A stretch of 64,000 bases of DNA. It comes from Lentzea alba. GTDB taxonomy: Bacteria; Actinomycetota; Actinomycetes; Mycobacteriales; Pseudonocardiaceae. The notes below the pieces were generated by a model. It had not been told where the DNA came from. It saw only the letters and a list, made by a program, of their open reading frames with translations, and made no database searches. The stretch is from assembly GCF_011067745.1 (NCBI RefSeq), contig NZ_JAAMPJ010000001.1, positions 730,829 through 794,828 of the forward strand. The letters are read 5' to 3'. Of this stretch, positions 33,084-42,241 are shown in pieces (the first letter of the stretch is position 1; the number at the start of each line of letters is the position of its first letter). Made by a program: the position numbers and the translations under genes.

Positions 33084-35186
33084 TCACTCCCGGTTGCACA
33101 ACGGTTGCGGCGAATCCACCTCCGCGTCGGCCTCGGAATCGACCGGTAGCACGATCGTCACCATCGTTCCCTCGCCTGGCCGGGACGTCACCGAGATGTC
33201 GCCGCCGTGCCTCTCCACGATGTGCTTGACGATGGCGAGCCCCAGACCGGTGCCCTGGATCTCGTGCTCGATCGCGAGCGACGACCGGAAGAACCGGCTG
33301 AACAGTTTCGGAAGCTCGTCCTGCGCGATACCGATCCCGGTGTCCGCCACGGTGATCCGCGCCTCGGTTCCCACGCACCGCGCACGAATCACCACCGAGC
33401 CCGCCGGCTGGGTGAACTTGACCGCGTTGCTCAGCACGTTGATCAGCGCCCGGTCGAGCTGGTTCGGGTCGGCCTGCACCACGATCGGCTCGGGCCCGAG
33501 CTGGCAAACCAGGGTGATCGCCTTCTTGACCGCGGCCGGTTCGACGCTCTTCACGGCGGCTTCCACGAGAGCGACGAGGTCAGTCGGCTCCACGACAGGC
33601 TGGAACTGGCCGGAGTCGATCTTGCCGACGGTCAGGATGTCCTCAACGAGCCGCAACAACCGCCCGGTGTTGCGCTGGATGATCGAAGTCATCTCCAGCT
33701 GGTCACCGGTCAGCTCTCCGGCGACCCCGTCCACCAGCAGCTCCAGGTAGCCCGAGATGCTCGTCAGGGGCGTGCGCAGCTCATGGGACACGTTGGCGAC
33801 GAAGTCGGTCTTGATCTGGTCGAGCCCGCGCAGCTCCTCGACCACCTCCTGTTCTCGCGCGTACGCGTCACGCAGAGCGCGTTCGGCTTCCTTGCGCTCG
33901 CTGATGTCCCTGACGAAGGCGTTGAAGCGGTAGGGGCCGGTCGGCTCCGGCTGCCAGACGTACAACTCGATCGGGAACTCCTGGCCGTCGCGGCGCAGAG
34001 CGGCGAGCTCGACCTGCCGGCCGAGCACGGATGCTTCGCCGGTGGCCTTGAGGCGTGCGATCCCGGCCATGTGGTCGGCGCGGAACCGTTCCGGCACAAC
34101 GGTGTCCGCGAGCGCCCTGCCCATGATGTCGGCGCGCGGCCAGCCGAACATCCGCTCGGCCGCCGCGTTCCACTCGGTGACACAACCGTCCTCGTCCAAC
34201 GCGATGAACGCGTCGTGCGCGGTGCTGATGACCGTCCTCAGCTGATGCACGGTCTCCTGCAACATCGTCTGGCTCTGCAGCAGATCCGCACGGTCGGACA
34301 TCCGCGCGGCGGCGAGACCCACTTCCCTCCCGAGCTCGGTGACCAGGGCGAGCACACGCGGGCAGGGACGGCGGACATCGGGGTCGAAGAACTCCAGCAC
34401 GGCGACCACGCCGTCCTCGGAGTGCACGGGGAACGCGAACCCACTGGCCGCTCCGAGTTCGGTCAGGCCGATGTCGTCCATCCACTTCGGACGGAGGGTG
34501 GCCGCCGCCTCACCACTCAGGCCGACGCCAGGCGCCACCCTCGTGTTCTCCATGATCTCCCGCAACCGCCCGAAACGGCCGTCGTCCGCACCGTGCCACA
34601 GCTTCGCCGACATCAGCTCGCCAGTGCCGTCGGCGGCGGGAACGCAGACGTGCCCGACCGGCCACCCGGTGTGGGCGCACACCTCGTCCAAGCAGAACTG
34701 GAGCACCTCGGCCAGATCGGCCGCCCGATGCGCCTTCGACAACACACGGCTGCGCACCTCCACCGCCCGCGCCGCTCGCTCGGCGCCGAGCTCGCACTCG
34801 ACCTGCCACCCCAAGGCCAGCAACGCTTCCAGCGCATCGTGGTCGAGGTGCCGGACGTCGCGGGCGGCGACGAACAGCACGCCGACCGTGCGCAGGTCGT
34901 CGTCGCGGACAGGCACGCCCGTGTAGAAGCGGATTGCCCGGCCCTCGTACGGTCGTACCTGGGCGAACATGACCAGGTCGTCGGCTTCCACGGTCTGCCT
35001 GCACAACAACAGCAGCTCCTCCTGGCTGGGCGACACACCCCGCACGTCGTGCAGGGTCAGCTCGTGCCCTTCCAGCAGAGCGACACCCGCGATCGGGACC
35101 CGGGCGAGCGTGGCCGCGACCAACACCGCTTCGTTGAACCCCCGCCCTGTCACCGCAGACGGCCGGGTCGTCGACGTCCTGTTCAC
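33084..35186 (-). CDS. Cytosolic histidine kinase, GAF-GAF-PAS-HisKA-HATPase
   Basis: 700 aa. Start GTG 35186, with AGGAGG upstream; it shares GTGA with the stop of the preceding kinase, so translation is coupled. GAF domains at about 15-150 and 155-305, PAS at about 315-435 (AHDAFIALDEDGCVTEWNAA). Kinase box IKTDFVANVSHELRTPLTSI, His at about 468; ATPase signatures NVLSNAVKFTQPAG, DTGIGIAQDEL and GTGLGLAIVKHIV. No membrane helix. Last gene of the operon with two receivers, HEAT protein, GT2 enzyme and the membrane kinase; the REC-only proteins at the operon head are its likely partners. Confidence 0.93.
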   Translation of the reverse strand: MNRTSTTRPSAVTGRGFNEAVLVAATLARVPIAGVALLEGHELTLHDVRGVSPSQEELLLLCRQTVEADDLVMFAQVRPYEGRAIRFYTGVPVRDDDLRTVGVLFVAARDVRHLDHDALEALLALGWQVECELGAERAARAVEVRSRVLSKAHRAADLAEVLQFCLDEVCAHTGWPVGHVCVPAADGTGELMSAKLWHGADDGRFGRLREIMENTRVAPGVGLSGEAAATLRPKWMDDIGLTELGAASGFAFPVHSEDGVVAVLEFFDPDVRRPCPRVLALVTELGREVGLAAARMSDRADLLQSQTMLQETVHQLRTVISTAHDAFIALDEDGCVTEWNAAAERMFGWPRADIMGRALADTVVPERFRADHMAGIARLKATGEASVLGRQVELAALRRDGQEFPIELYVWQPEPTGPYRFNAFVRDISERKEAERALRDAYAREQEVVEELRGLDQIKTDFVANVSHELRTPLTSISGYLELLVDGVAGELTGDQLEMTSIIQRNTGRLLRLVEDILTVGKIDSGQFQPVVEPTDLVALVEAAVKSVEPAAVKKAITLVCQLGPEPIVVQADPNQLDRALINVLSNAVKFTQPAGSVVIRARCVGTEARITVADTGIGIAQDELPKLFSRFFRSSLAIEHEIQGTGLGLAIVKHIVERHGGDISVTSRPGEGTMVTIVLPVDSEADAEVDSPQPLCNRE

Positions 35187-37207
35187 GACGTTCCTCCTGT
35201 TCCGCCCGCAGGCAGAAGCACGGTCACCGTCGTGCCCGCGCCTTCGGTGGAGGTGAGCGAGACCTGCCCACCGTGCCTGTGCACGATCTGCCGCACGATC
35301 GCGAGCCCCAGCCCGGAGCCGGGTACCGCCTGCTCCGTCGCGTTGCTCGCCCGGAAGAAGCGGGTGAACGCGGCGTGTTGTTCGGCCTTCGGAACACCCA
35401 TGCCGGTGTCGTTGACCTGCACCTCGACCCAGCCGTCGCCACACCGGCGGGAGGTCACCCGCACGTCGCCTCCGGACGGGGTGAACTTGACCGCGTTCGA
35501 CAGCAGGTTGGTCAGCACCCGGTCGAGCTGCGCCGCGTCGCCGCACACCACCAGGCCCTGGGCGTTCTCGTGATCCAGGCGAACTCCGCCGACGTCCGCG
35601 GCGGGCCGCAACGCCTCCACCACACCGTCGACGAGCTCGCCGACGTCGACGGGCTTCTCCGCCATGATGACCGTGTCCGACTCGAGCTTGGCGAGCAGGA
35701 GCAGTTCCTCGATGAGCCCCCGCAGCCGGGTCATGTTGCGGTGGACGATGTCGAGCATCTTCCGCTGATCGCCGTTGATCGTGCCGCCGGCACCGTCGCG
35801 CAACAGCTCCACGTACCCGGCGATGCTGGTCATCGGTGTGCGCAGCTCGTGGGAGACGTTCGACACGAACTCGGTCTTGCTGCGGTCCAGCGCCCGCAGC
35901 TCCCGGACGAGCAACTGTTGTTCCTGGTAGAGCCGGGCCTGGTCGACGCCGCGAGCGAGGTCGGCCGCGACGTGCTCGAGCGCGTCCACCTCGACCGCCG
36001 GCCAGCCCGCGCCGGGACGGGCGAGGACCAGCACTCCGAGCACGGTCTCCCCTCGCCCGAACGGCAGGACCAGCACCGCGCGGTCCCGCAGGGCGGCGGG
36101 GAGTCCGAGCCTTGCGGCTTCCTCGGCGTCAGCCACCTCCAGGCGGCGATGGCCGCCGGCGTACAGCCTGCGCAGCGGTGCCGCCGGCAGCACGCGCTCC
36201 TGCGGGGCGAGCGACGATCCGAGCGGAGCGACCTCCGGTCGATGCCACTCCGGCGTGACGAGGTCCGCGCAGGTGTCCTCGGGTGCGCCTTCCGCCAGCC
36301 AGACGCACACCCGCTCGGCGTCGAAGTGCTTCCCGGTCTCCGAGGTGGCCAGTTCGACGACGGCGTCGACGTCCAGATGCTCCCTGATCTTCAGCCCGAT
36401 GTCGGCGGCGATCTCGCGATGGTGCTGCCGTTCCTGCTCCACCTCGTGGACCTTGGCGGCGTCATCGGCCAACGCGTTGATGGACCGGGTCACCTGCTGG
36501 AGCTCCGCGATTCCCTGTTCGGGAATGCGGGCCTGCGCCTCTCCCGCGGCCCATCTCGTCACCGTGTTCCGCAACGCGGCGATCGACCTGCCGAGCCGCT
36601 GCGCGGTGACGATCGCCGAGCCGGTCGCCAGCAGGACGGCCACGGCGCCACAGCTGATCAGGGCGAGCATCACCTGTTGCCGGGTGGCGATGCTGCTCTG
36701 CCTCAACGAGGTGCTCGTGGCGTCGAGTGCCTCGCCAAGCCGGGCGCTGGTCTCGAGAAACTCGTCCATCACCGCCACAGCGGCCACCAGCCGCGCGGAC
36801 GTGTCCGCCGTCCCCGGCGGAGCCTCCCGGACGGCGGCCGTCACGGCGAACCACCGATCCGCCAGCTCGGCCACCCTGCGCGCCGCCTGCTGCTCGTTCG
36901 CCACGGCCAACCCGACCAGCTCGTCCTTCACCTGGACGTAGCTCTGGCGGCCTCGGTCGTAAGCGTCGCGGAACGCCGCGTCGCCGTTGTAGGTGTACCC
37001 GCGCAAGCCGCGGGAGCTGTCCAGCACGGTCCCGCGCAGCTCGGCGTTCAGCTGCTGCATCGGCTGAACGCGGGACGCCAGTTCCTCCACGGAGCTCGCG
37101 GCCACCGAGACGGCTCCGATGCCGAGCACGAGCAGCAGGAGAACGACGGCCACGAGCGGCCCGAACGTGAGGACGAGCAAGCGCCGGAAGGACTGTCCTG
37201 AGCTCAT
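35183..37207 (-). CDS. Membrane histidine kinase, CHASE3-like sensor-HAMP-GAF-HisKA-HATPase
   Basis: 674 aa from ATG 37207, which overlaps the GT2 stop as ATGA. TM1 at about 10-32, an extracellular helical bundle of about 150 residues (CHASE3-like, with LNAELRGTVLDSSRGLRGY), TM2 near 190-210, HAMP, GAF at about 275-420. Kinase box SKTEFVSNVSHELRTPMTSI, His at about 452; ATPase domain with NLLSNAVKFTPSGG, DTGMGVPKAEQ and GSGLGLAIVRQIV. It should sense an envelope signal and phosphorylate the REC-only proteins of the same operon. Its position directly after the glycosyltransferase suggests it reports on polysaccharide export or wall state. Confidence 0.92.
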   Translation of the reverse strand: MSSGQSFRRLLVLTFGPLVAVVLLLLVLGIGAVSVAASSVEELASRVQPMQQLNAELRGTVLDSSRGLRGYTYNGDAAFRDAYDRGRQSYVQVKDELVGLAVANEQQAARRVAELADRWFAVTAAVREAPPGTADTSARLVAAVAVMDEFLETSARLGEALDATSTSLRQSSIATRQQVMLALISCGAVAVLLATGSAIVTAQRLGRSIAALRNTVTRWAAGEAQARIPEQGIAELQQVTRSINALADDAAKVHEVEQERQHHREIAADIGLKIREHLDVDAVVELATSETGKHFDAERVCVWLAEGAPEDTCADLVTPEWHRPEVAPLGSSLAPQERVLPAAPLRRLYAGGHRRLEVADAEEAARLGLPAALRDRAVLVLPFGRGETVLGVLVLARPGAGWPAVEVDALEHVAADLARGVDQARLYQEQQLLVRELRALDRSKTEFVSNVSHELRTPMTSIAGYVELLRDGAGGTINGDQRKMLDIVHRNMTRLRGLIEELLLLAKLESDTVIMAEKPVDVGELVDGVVEALRPAADVGGVRLDHENAQGLVVCGDAAQLDRVLTNLLSNAVKFTPSGGDVRVTSRRCGDGWVEVQVNDTGMGVPKAEQHAAFTRFFRASNATEQAVPGSGLGLAIVRQIVHRHGGQVSLTSTEGAGTTVTVLLPAGGTGGTS

Positions 37208-38640
37208 GGCCGTTTGCCCCCTTGGGGTGTGCGAACGTCGAATCCTCGCCGGGGCATGACCCCCCACGAGCGCTCGGACCGGCGCAGCGCGGCCCACACG
37301 CCCCACATCCGCCAGCGTGCGGTCCGCTGCCGGTAGCCGATGTTCTCCGCGAGCGCCGCGACGAGCGCCATCCCGAGGTCCGCCCACCGGTGGTACCTGC
37401 GGAACGAGTACTCCTCGACGGTGAGGGCGAAGACGGAGATCAGGAACGCGAAGCCGTACGCCGTCGCCGAGAGGGTCACCGCGAACGACAGGGTGATCGC
37501 ACCCGTCGCGAGGCCGAGCACCAGCACGAGCGCCGCCACGAACTCGGCCAGCGGGGTGATCAGTTCGAACAGCATGTGGTACGGCAACGTGAACAGCCCC
37601 ACGACGCCGTACCTCGGGTTGCCGATCATCCGCCGGTGCTTCAGCAGGATCTCGGCGAGGCCGCGATTCCACCGCTTCCGCTGGCGGCCGAGCACCAGCG
37701 CGGTGTCCGGCACCTCCGTCCACGACACCGGTTCGGCCACGAACACGATCCGGTAGTCCCGTCCCTCGTCCCGCATCCTCCGGTGGATCCGGACCACCAG
37801 CTCCGCGTCCTCGCTCATGCAGTCCGGGTCGAGTCCGCCCACGGCCACCACGACGTCCCGGCGGAACAGCCCGAACGCTCCGGAGATCACCAGCAGGCCG
37901 TTGAAACGCGACCACGCGGTGCGGCCGAGCAAGAAGACCCTCAGGTACTCCACGGCCTGGATCGCGGGCAGCAGCGTCCTCGGCATCCGCACGTCGACCA
38001 GCCGGCCCGCCACCACTCGGCACCCGTTGGCGACGCGAACGGCACCACCGGCGGCGACGACCCGGAACGGGTCGTCGAGGAACGGCCTGGCCACGCTCAT
38101 CAACGCGTCCGGGTCCAAAATGGAGTCCGCGTCGACCATGCACACCAACGGATGCCGGGCAAGGCACAGCCCGGTGTTCAGCGCACGGGTCTTGCCCCCG
38201 TTGTCCTGACGCACCACCACGAGCGGGATCGCACGGACGGCGGGAACGTGCACCGAACGCACGACTCCTCGCCGCGGCAGCTCGGCGGAGACGACAGCGG
38301 GCAGGCTCACGAGCTGGAACTCGGCTTCGAGCTGGGCGAAGGTCTCGTCCGTGGACCCGTCGTCGATGACCACGACCTCGAACACGGGATAGCGCAGAGC
38401 GAGCATGGCCCGCACCGCCTCGACGATGCCCGCCTCCTCGTTGTGCGCGGGCATGAGCACCGACACGGCGGTGGTCAGCGGACCCGAGTACAGCTCGTCC
38501 ACCGCCAGGAACGGTTTTCGCCTGCCCTCCCTCGTGAACTCCACCGCCGCGACCGACAGGAACACGAGGTAGCTGCAGTTGATCAGCAGGAAGTAGCACG
38601 CCACCGCGATGCCCGCCACCTCGACGGCGTTCAGAATCAC
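37204..38640 (-). CDS. Membrane GT2 glycosyltransferase, processive polysaccharide-synthase type
   Basis: 478 aa from GTG 38640. One N-terminal helix, a cytosolic GT-A domain, then about four helices. Nucleotide-sugar and catalytic motifs of BcsA/PgaC/HasA-type synthases are present: VVIDDGSTDET (about 93), MVDADS (about 170), SEDAEL (about 275, catalytic base) and GRQRKRWNRG (about 322, the Q/RxxRW motif of processive enzymes). Product likely a beta-linked extracellular polysaccharide; the sugar cannot be read from sequence. No PilZ domain. Overlaps the next kinase by 4 bp and follows the HEAT protein by 34 bp. Confidence 0.9.
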   Translation of the reverse strand: MILNAVEVAGIAVACYFLLINCSYLVFLSVAAVEFTREGRRKPFLAVDELYSGPLTTAVSVLMPAHNEEAGIVEAVRAMLALRYPVFEVVVIDDGSTDETFAQLEAEFQLVSLPAVVSAELPRRGVVRSVHVPAVRAIPLVVVRQDNGGKTRALNTGLCLARHPLVCMVDADSILDPDALMSVARPFLDDPFRVVAAGGAVRVANGCRVVAGRLVDVRMPRTLLPAIQAVEYLRVFLLGRTAWSRFNGLLVISGAFGLFRRDVVVAVGGLDPDCMSEDAELVVRIHRRMRDEGRDYRIVFVAEPVSWTEVPDTALVLGRQRKRWNRGLAEILLKHRRMIGNPRYGVVGLFTLPYHMLFELITPLAEFVAALVLVLGLATGAITLSFAVTLSATAYGFAFLISVFALTVEEYSFRRYHRWADLGMALVAALAENIGYRQRTARWRMWGVWAALRRSERSWGVMPRRGFDVRTPQGGKRP

Positions 38641-38674
38641 GCCAACCCCGCGGGTGTGCCGGCGGCCACGGTTG

Positions 38675-39754
38675 TCATGTGCGGCCCCGAGCCGCCGCGA
38701 CCAGGCGCGCGTGGGTGATCTGGTCCCACGCCAACGCCTCGACGGCGTGCGCGGCGGCGGCTGGACCGAGGCTGCCGCCCGCCACGCGCGCGAGAATGTC
38801 GCGACCGTGGTCACCGAGCCGCAGCAGGGAGCGCGACGCGTTGTGCGCCAACCGATGCGGCTCCTCGGCGAGGAGGAAACCGAGGGTGTCCGCAGCGGCC
38901 GGATCGCCCAGCACGCCGAGCGCCTCCGCGGCCGCGATCCGCAGTTCGGCGGGTCTTCCCCTGCCGACGAACCCGACCAGCACCGCGGCGGTGGCCGGTG
39001 TCCCCGTCCGGGCGAGCGCGCGCAGGGCGGCCAGCCGGACCGGCAGTTCGGCGTCCTCACGCAGGAGTTGGACGAGCAAGGGGAACGCGGCCACCACGCC
39101 GCCGAATCCCAGCACCTCCACCGCCACCGCCCGGACCGTCGCGTGTGGATGGCGCAGCGCGTCGACGATCACCGGATGCGCGGCGGCGCCCAGCGCCAGC
39201 AGCGCGTGCGCCACGACGTGCGCAGGCACCGGCCGGGAGCAGCTGAGGCCACCCAGCAGCGGCCGGGCGGCCCGCGCGTCCGCGAGGCTGCCCAGTGCCC
39301 TGGCTGCTGCCACCCGGACCTCTGGACGCGAGTCCCCCATCAGCGACACCACCTGCGGCAGATCCTCTCCGCTGCGCAACAACCCCACCACGTGGACGGC
39401 CTTGACTCGCACGTGCGCGCGTCTGGCTCGCAGTCCACGACGCGCCGAGTCGAGGACCCCGCGACGCGTGAGCAGGTCGACCAGCTGCTCACGCGTCGCG
39501 CCGCTCACGTTGCCCAGCAAGGAGATCACGGTCGGCTCCACCGCTGCCCACATCCGGCGGTCCAGCGCGACGAGCTCCGGCAGCACCCCCGGATCGCCGA
39601 GCAGCCGGAAGACCAGCGGCCGCAACCGCTGTGCCTCCTGCTCACGGTGATTTCGGCGGCGCACCGAAGCCACGTGGTGCGCCGTGATGAGGACCCCCAG
39701 CACCAGGCTCGACACCGCGCCCGCCAGCACGACGGCGGTGCCCACCGAACTCAC
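38675..39754 (-). CDS. Membrane-anchored HEAT-repeat protein
   Basis: 359 aa. One N-terminal helix (GTAVVLAGAVSSLVLGVLIT), then about seven to eight HEAT-like alpha repeats (for example PEVRVAAARALGSLADARAA and ELRIAAAEALGVLGDPAAAD), so the solenoid lies in the cytosol. HEAT solenoids are protein-binding scaffolds. The GTG start overlaps the stop of the receiver gene as GTGA, and the GT2 gene follows, so it probably links receiver output to the polysaccharide synthase. No catalytic motif. Confidence 0.85.
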   Translation of the reverse strand: MSSVGTAVVLAGAVSSLVLGVLITAHHVASVRRRNHREQEAQRLRPLVFRLLGDPGVLPELVALDRRMWAAVEPTVISLLGNVSGATREQLVDLLTRRGVLDSARRGLRARRAHVRVKAVHVVGLLRSGEDLPQVVSLMGDSRPEVRVAAARALGSLADARAARPLLGGLSCSRPVPAHVVAHALLALGAAAHPVIVDALRHPHATVRAVAVEVLGFGGVVAAFPLLVQLLREDAELPVRLAALRALARTGTPATAAVLVGFVGRGRPAELRIAAAEALGVLGDPAAADTLGFLLAEEPHRLAHNASRSLLRLGDHGRDILARVAGGSLGPAAAAHAVEALAWDQITHARLVAAARGRT

Positions 39755-40125
39755 GGGCCGACCCTGGCCAGCACGGCGTGCACCCTGCTGAGCAGTTCGC
39801 GGGGACTGAACGGCTTCGTCACGTAGTCGTCGGCACCCACGCCGAAGCCGGACTCGATGTCGGCCTCCTGGGCGCGAGCGGTCAGCAGAATCACCGGCAG
39901 GTTCTTCGTCACCTGCTCTGACCGCAGTCGCTGGCAGACGTCGAGTCCGGACATGCCGGGCATCATCACGTCGAGAATGACGAGATCCGGGCGCTCCGCC
40001 GCGACCGCGTCCAGCGCCGCCGGTCCGTCGCCGACGGCCGTGACCTCGAACCCGTCCTGCCTCAGCTTGAACACCAGCAGATCACGAATGTCGGCGTCGT
40101 CCTCCGCGATGACCACGGCGGTCAT
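39751..40125 (-). CDS. REC-only response regulator 2
   Basis: 124 aa from ATG 40125, overlapping the preceding stop as ATGA. Complete receiver: acidic pair in VVIAEDDADIRDL, acceptor Asp in LVILDVMMPGMSG, Thr in ILLTARAQ, Lys in DDYVTKPFSPREL. No output domain, so it acts by protein contact or as a phosphate carrier. First partner by position is the HEAT protein immediately downstream. Confidence 0.92.
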   Translation of the reverse strand: MTAVVIAEDDADIRDLLVFKLRQDGFEVTAVGDGPAALDAVAAERPDLVILDVMMPGMSGLDVCQRLRSEQVTKNLPVILLTARAQEADIESGFGVGADDYVTKPFSPRELLSRVHAVLARVGP

Positions 40126-40472
40126 GACACCCTCCCAAGAGCCGCCCACACGGCGGCGCGATCGAACGGCTTGAGCAGCATTCCGTCGACGTCGTCGACG
40201 CGGATGTCACCGGGATCGAGCATCGACGTGACGACGACCTGACAGTGGCGGGTTCGCGGATCGGCCCGCAGCTCGCGGATCACCCACCGGCCGTCCTTGC
40301 CGGGCAGCACGATGTCGACGACCACCACGTCCGGTGGATCGGCGCGTGCCAGGTCGAGTCCTCGCTCTCCGGTCTGCGCCAGCACGACCTCGTGTCCCAT
40401 GTCCTGGAGGTGGCGCGCCAGCAGACCGAGGATGTCCTGATCGTCCTCGATCACCAACACCTTCGAGACCAC
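40122..40472 (-). CDS. REC-only response regulator 1
   Basis: 116 aa. GTG 40472 preceded by GGAGG. Receiver with VLVIEDDQDILGL, acceptor Asp in VVVVDIVLPGKDG, and Lys in LLKPFDR; the region before it is short (VDDVDGM). No output domain. Heads a six-gene operon whose junctions overlap by 4 bp or are very short. Two single-domain receivers with two kinases in one transcript suggest a small phosphorelay or competing phosphate sinks. Confidence 0.9.
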   Translation of the reverse strand: MVSKVLVIEDDQDILGLLARHLQDMGHEVVLAQTGERGLDLARADPPDVVVVDIVLPGKDGRWVIRELRADPRTRHCQVVVTSMLDPGDIRVDDVDGMLLKPFDRAAVWAALGRVS

Positions 40473-40589
40473 GGGACACCTCCGGTCACTCTGCTCACAC
40501 CTGCCGGAACCGCCCGGGAATCCGATGCTGACACAGGGTTCGTGCGGCGGGGCCGCTCAATACCGCAAACTGGTGACCGTCCACTGTGG

Positions 40590-41228
40590 TCACGCGCTGC
40601 GCAGGCCGATCAGCCCGCGGTCCAGGGCCGTCATCAACGCCTGCGCGCGGCTGGAGGCACCGAGCTTCTCGTAGAGCCGCGCCACGTAGGTCTTGGCCGT
40701 CGACGTGCTCATGTGCAGCGCCCGAGCCACGCCTGGCACGGACAGCCCGTCCTGCAGCAGCCGCAACACCTCGGCCTCACGCGGGCTCAGCGGGGAACGC
40801 GCACGCGACTCCCGCAGCCGGGTGAACGCGTCGGCCAGTCCCGTGGCGGTGAAGGACGAGGCCGCGACAGCGGCGTGCCTGATCGCGCCGACGATCTCTA
40901 CCAAGGTCGAGGTCTTCGGCACGAAAGCCGACACACCGGTTTCCATCGCGCGGAACAGCACGTCGTCCTCGCCGTTGGAGGTGAGCACGACGATGCCGAG
41001 CGACTGCCAGCGGTCCCGCAGCTCGCGGGCGAGCGTCAGCCCGTTGCCGTCGGGAAGCGTCACGTCGACGGTCACCACGTCCGGCTTCGTGGTGGCGATC
41101 AGACCGAGTGCCTCGGCCGCCGTGGTGGCCTCGCCGACGATCTCCACGTCCGTCTCACCCTCGATCAGCCGGGTGAGCCCGAACCGGGCGAGGGGCTGAC
41201 CGTCCACGACCACGAGTCGAATCGACAT
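40590..41228 (-). CDS. NarL/LuxR-type response regulator
   Basis: 212 aa. Receiver at 1-120 with RLVVVDGQPLARFG, acceptor Asp in VVTVDVTLPDGNG, Ser in VVLTSNGEDD and Lys in FVPKTS. The normal second acid of the metal pocket is Gly (DGQ rather than DDH), so phosphorylation may be weak. LuxR helix-turn-helix at about 145-205 (LSPREAEVLRLLQDGLSVPG, MSTSTAKTYVARLYEKLGA). Lies between the Tad locus and the polysaccharide operon on the same strand with gaps of 94 and 117 bases; control of either is plausible. Confidence 0.9.
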   Translation of the reverse strand: MSIRLVVVDGQPLARFGLTRLIEGETDVEIVGEATTAAEALGLIATTKPDVVTVDVTLPDGNGLTLARELRDRWQSLGIVVLTSNGEDDVLFRAMETGVSAFVPKTSTLVEIVGAIRHAAVAASSFTATGLADAFTRLRESRARSPLSPREAEVLRLLQDGLSVPGVARALHMSTSTAKTYVARLYEKLGASSRAQALMTALDRGLIGLRSA

Positions 41229-41322
41229 GACGTCCTCTGCTTCCCGCTGACAACCGTGTGCCTCAATGAAGCGGCACTTCTGGTGTCACGCCGGGTGCCG
41301 GACGGTTGCCGTTCGGTTGCGG

Positions 41323-42240
41323 TCAACCGGCGACCAGACTGTCGTAGATCTCGATGCCCGCCGGTCCGACGATGATGATGAACAACGCCGGGAAGATGCA
41401 CAGGAGCAGTGGAAACAGGATCTTCACCGGCACCTTCTGAGCCTTCTCCTCGGCCGCCTGACGACGCTTGACGCGGATCTCACCGGCTTGTTCGTGCAGC
41501 ACCCGTGCGGTCGGGATGCCGAGTTCGGACGCCTGGATCAGCGACGAGGCGAACGTGTGCACCGCGTCGACGGTGGTGCGGCCGGACAGCGCCCGCAGCG
41601 CCTCCACCCTGGACTTGCCCAGTTGCATCTCCTGCAACACGCGGGAGAACTCCACCGACAGCGGGCCGGAGGTGTTGCGGGCGACCTGGGACACCGCCGC
41701 GTCGAAGCCCAGCCCGGCCTCGACGCACACCGTGAGCATGTCCAGCACGTCCGCGAGTTCCCTGCCGATGAGCGCCTGCCGCTTGGTCGCCGCGTTGTGC
41801 ACCAGCAGGTCCGGCAGGAAGAAGCCGACCGCGGCACCCACCAGGGCGTAGGCGACGAGGGTCAGCGTGGACCCGAGCCCGTACAGGGCACCGATCGGCG
41901 CCAGCGCCAGCAGACCGATGCCCTTGAAGGCCATCACCCGTTCGGCGGTCCACCGGGACGGGTTGCCCGCCAGGTCGAGCCGGTGTTCCAGCGACGCGAT
42001 GGTGGCGCCGGGTGAGAGCCGGGCGGCCAGCGCGCGCAACCGTTCCAGGGCGGGGGGCAGCACTCCCTCGTCCGAGGCGGCGGCGTCGGTGGCGCCCTGG
42101 CCGTAGGTGGCCTCGATCTGGGCGAGCCCGCGTGACACGCGCGCCGTGCTCGTGGCGGCCGCGGCGAGCTGGACACCCGCCAGCGCCAGCGCACCGGCGA
42201 TGGCACCGACGCCGGTCAGGAGCAGGAGCGTTCCGTCCAC
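41323..42240 (-). CDS. tadC: Tad pilus platform protein TadC
   Basis: 305 aa, type II secretion F-domain family. N-terminal helix, a helical cytosolic domain (LPPALERLRALAARLSPG), two central helices, the F domain (ELADVLDMLTVCVEAGLGFD, SELGIPTARVLHEQAGEIR) and a final helix (ILFPLLLCIFPALFIIIVG). It forms the inner-membrane platform with TadB, on which the TadA ATPase acts to assemble Flp pili. GTG start one base after the TadB stop. Last gene of the Tad locus. Confidence 0.93.
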   Translation of the reverse strand: MDGTLLLLTGVGAIAGALALAGVQLAAAATSTARVSRGLAQIEATYGQGATDAAASDEGVLPPALERLRALAARLSPGATIASLEHRLDLAGNPSRWTAERVMAFKGIGLLALAPIGALYGLGSTLTLVAYALVGAAVGFFLPDLLVHNAATKRQALIGRELADVLDMLTVCVEAGLGFDAAVSQVARNTSGPLSVEFSRVLQEMQLGKSRVEALRALSGRTTVDAVHTFASSLIQASELGIPTARVLHEQAGEIRVKRRQAAEEKAQKVPVKILFPLLLCIFPALFIIIVGPAGIEIYDSLVAG

Positions 42241-42241
42241 C

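Noticed and set aside
35187..35546. N-terminal extension of the GAF-GAF-PAS kinase by 120 codons
   Set aside because: This part reads the end of the upstream kinase in another frame and is Arg/Gly junk; AGGAGG and GTG at 35186 give a proper coupled start.
33207..35573. Long plus-strand open frames opposite the histidine kinases and the proteases (also 31404-33017)
   Set aside because: Low-information Gly/Val/Arg-rich products without motifs; opposite strands are well-defined genes.
37208..38599. 464-codon extension of the CHASE3-like kinase into the glycosyltransferase gene
   Set aside because: Out-of-frame reading of the GT2 gene; ATG 37207 overlaps the GT2 stop and starts a normal transmembrane sensor.
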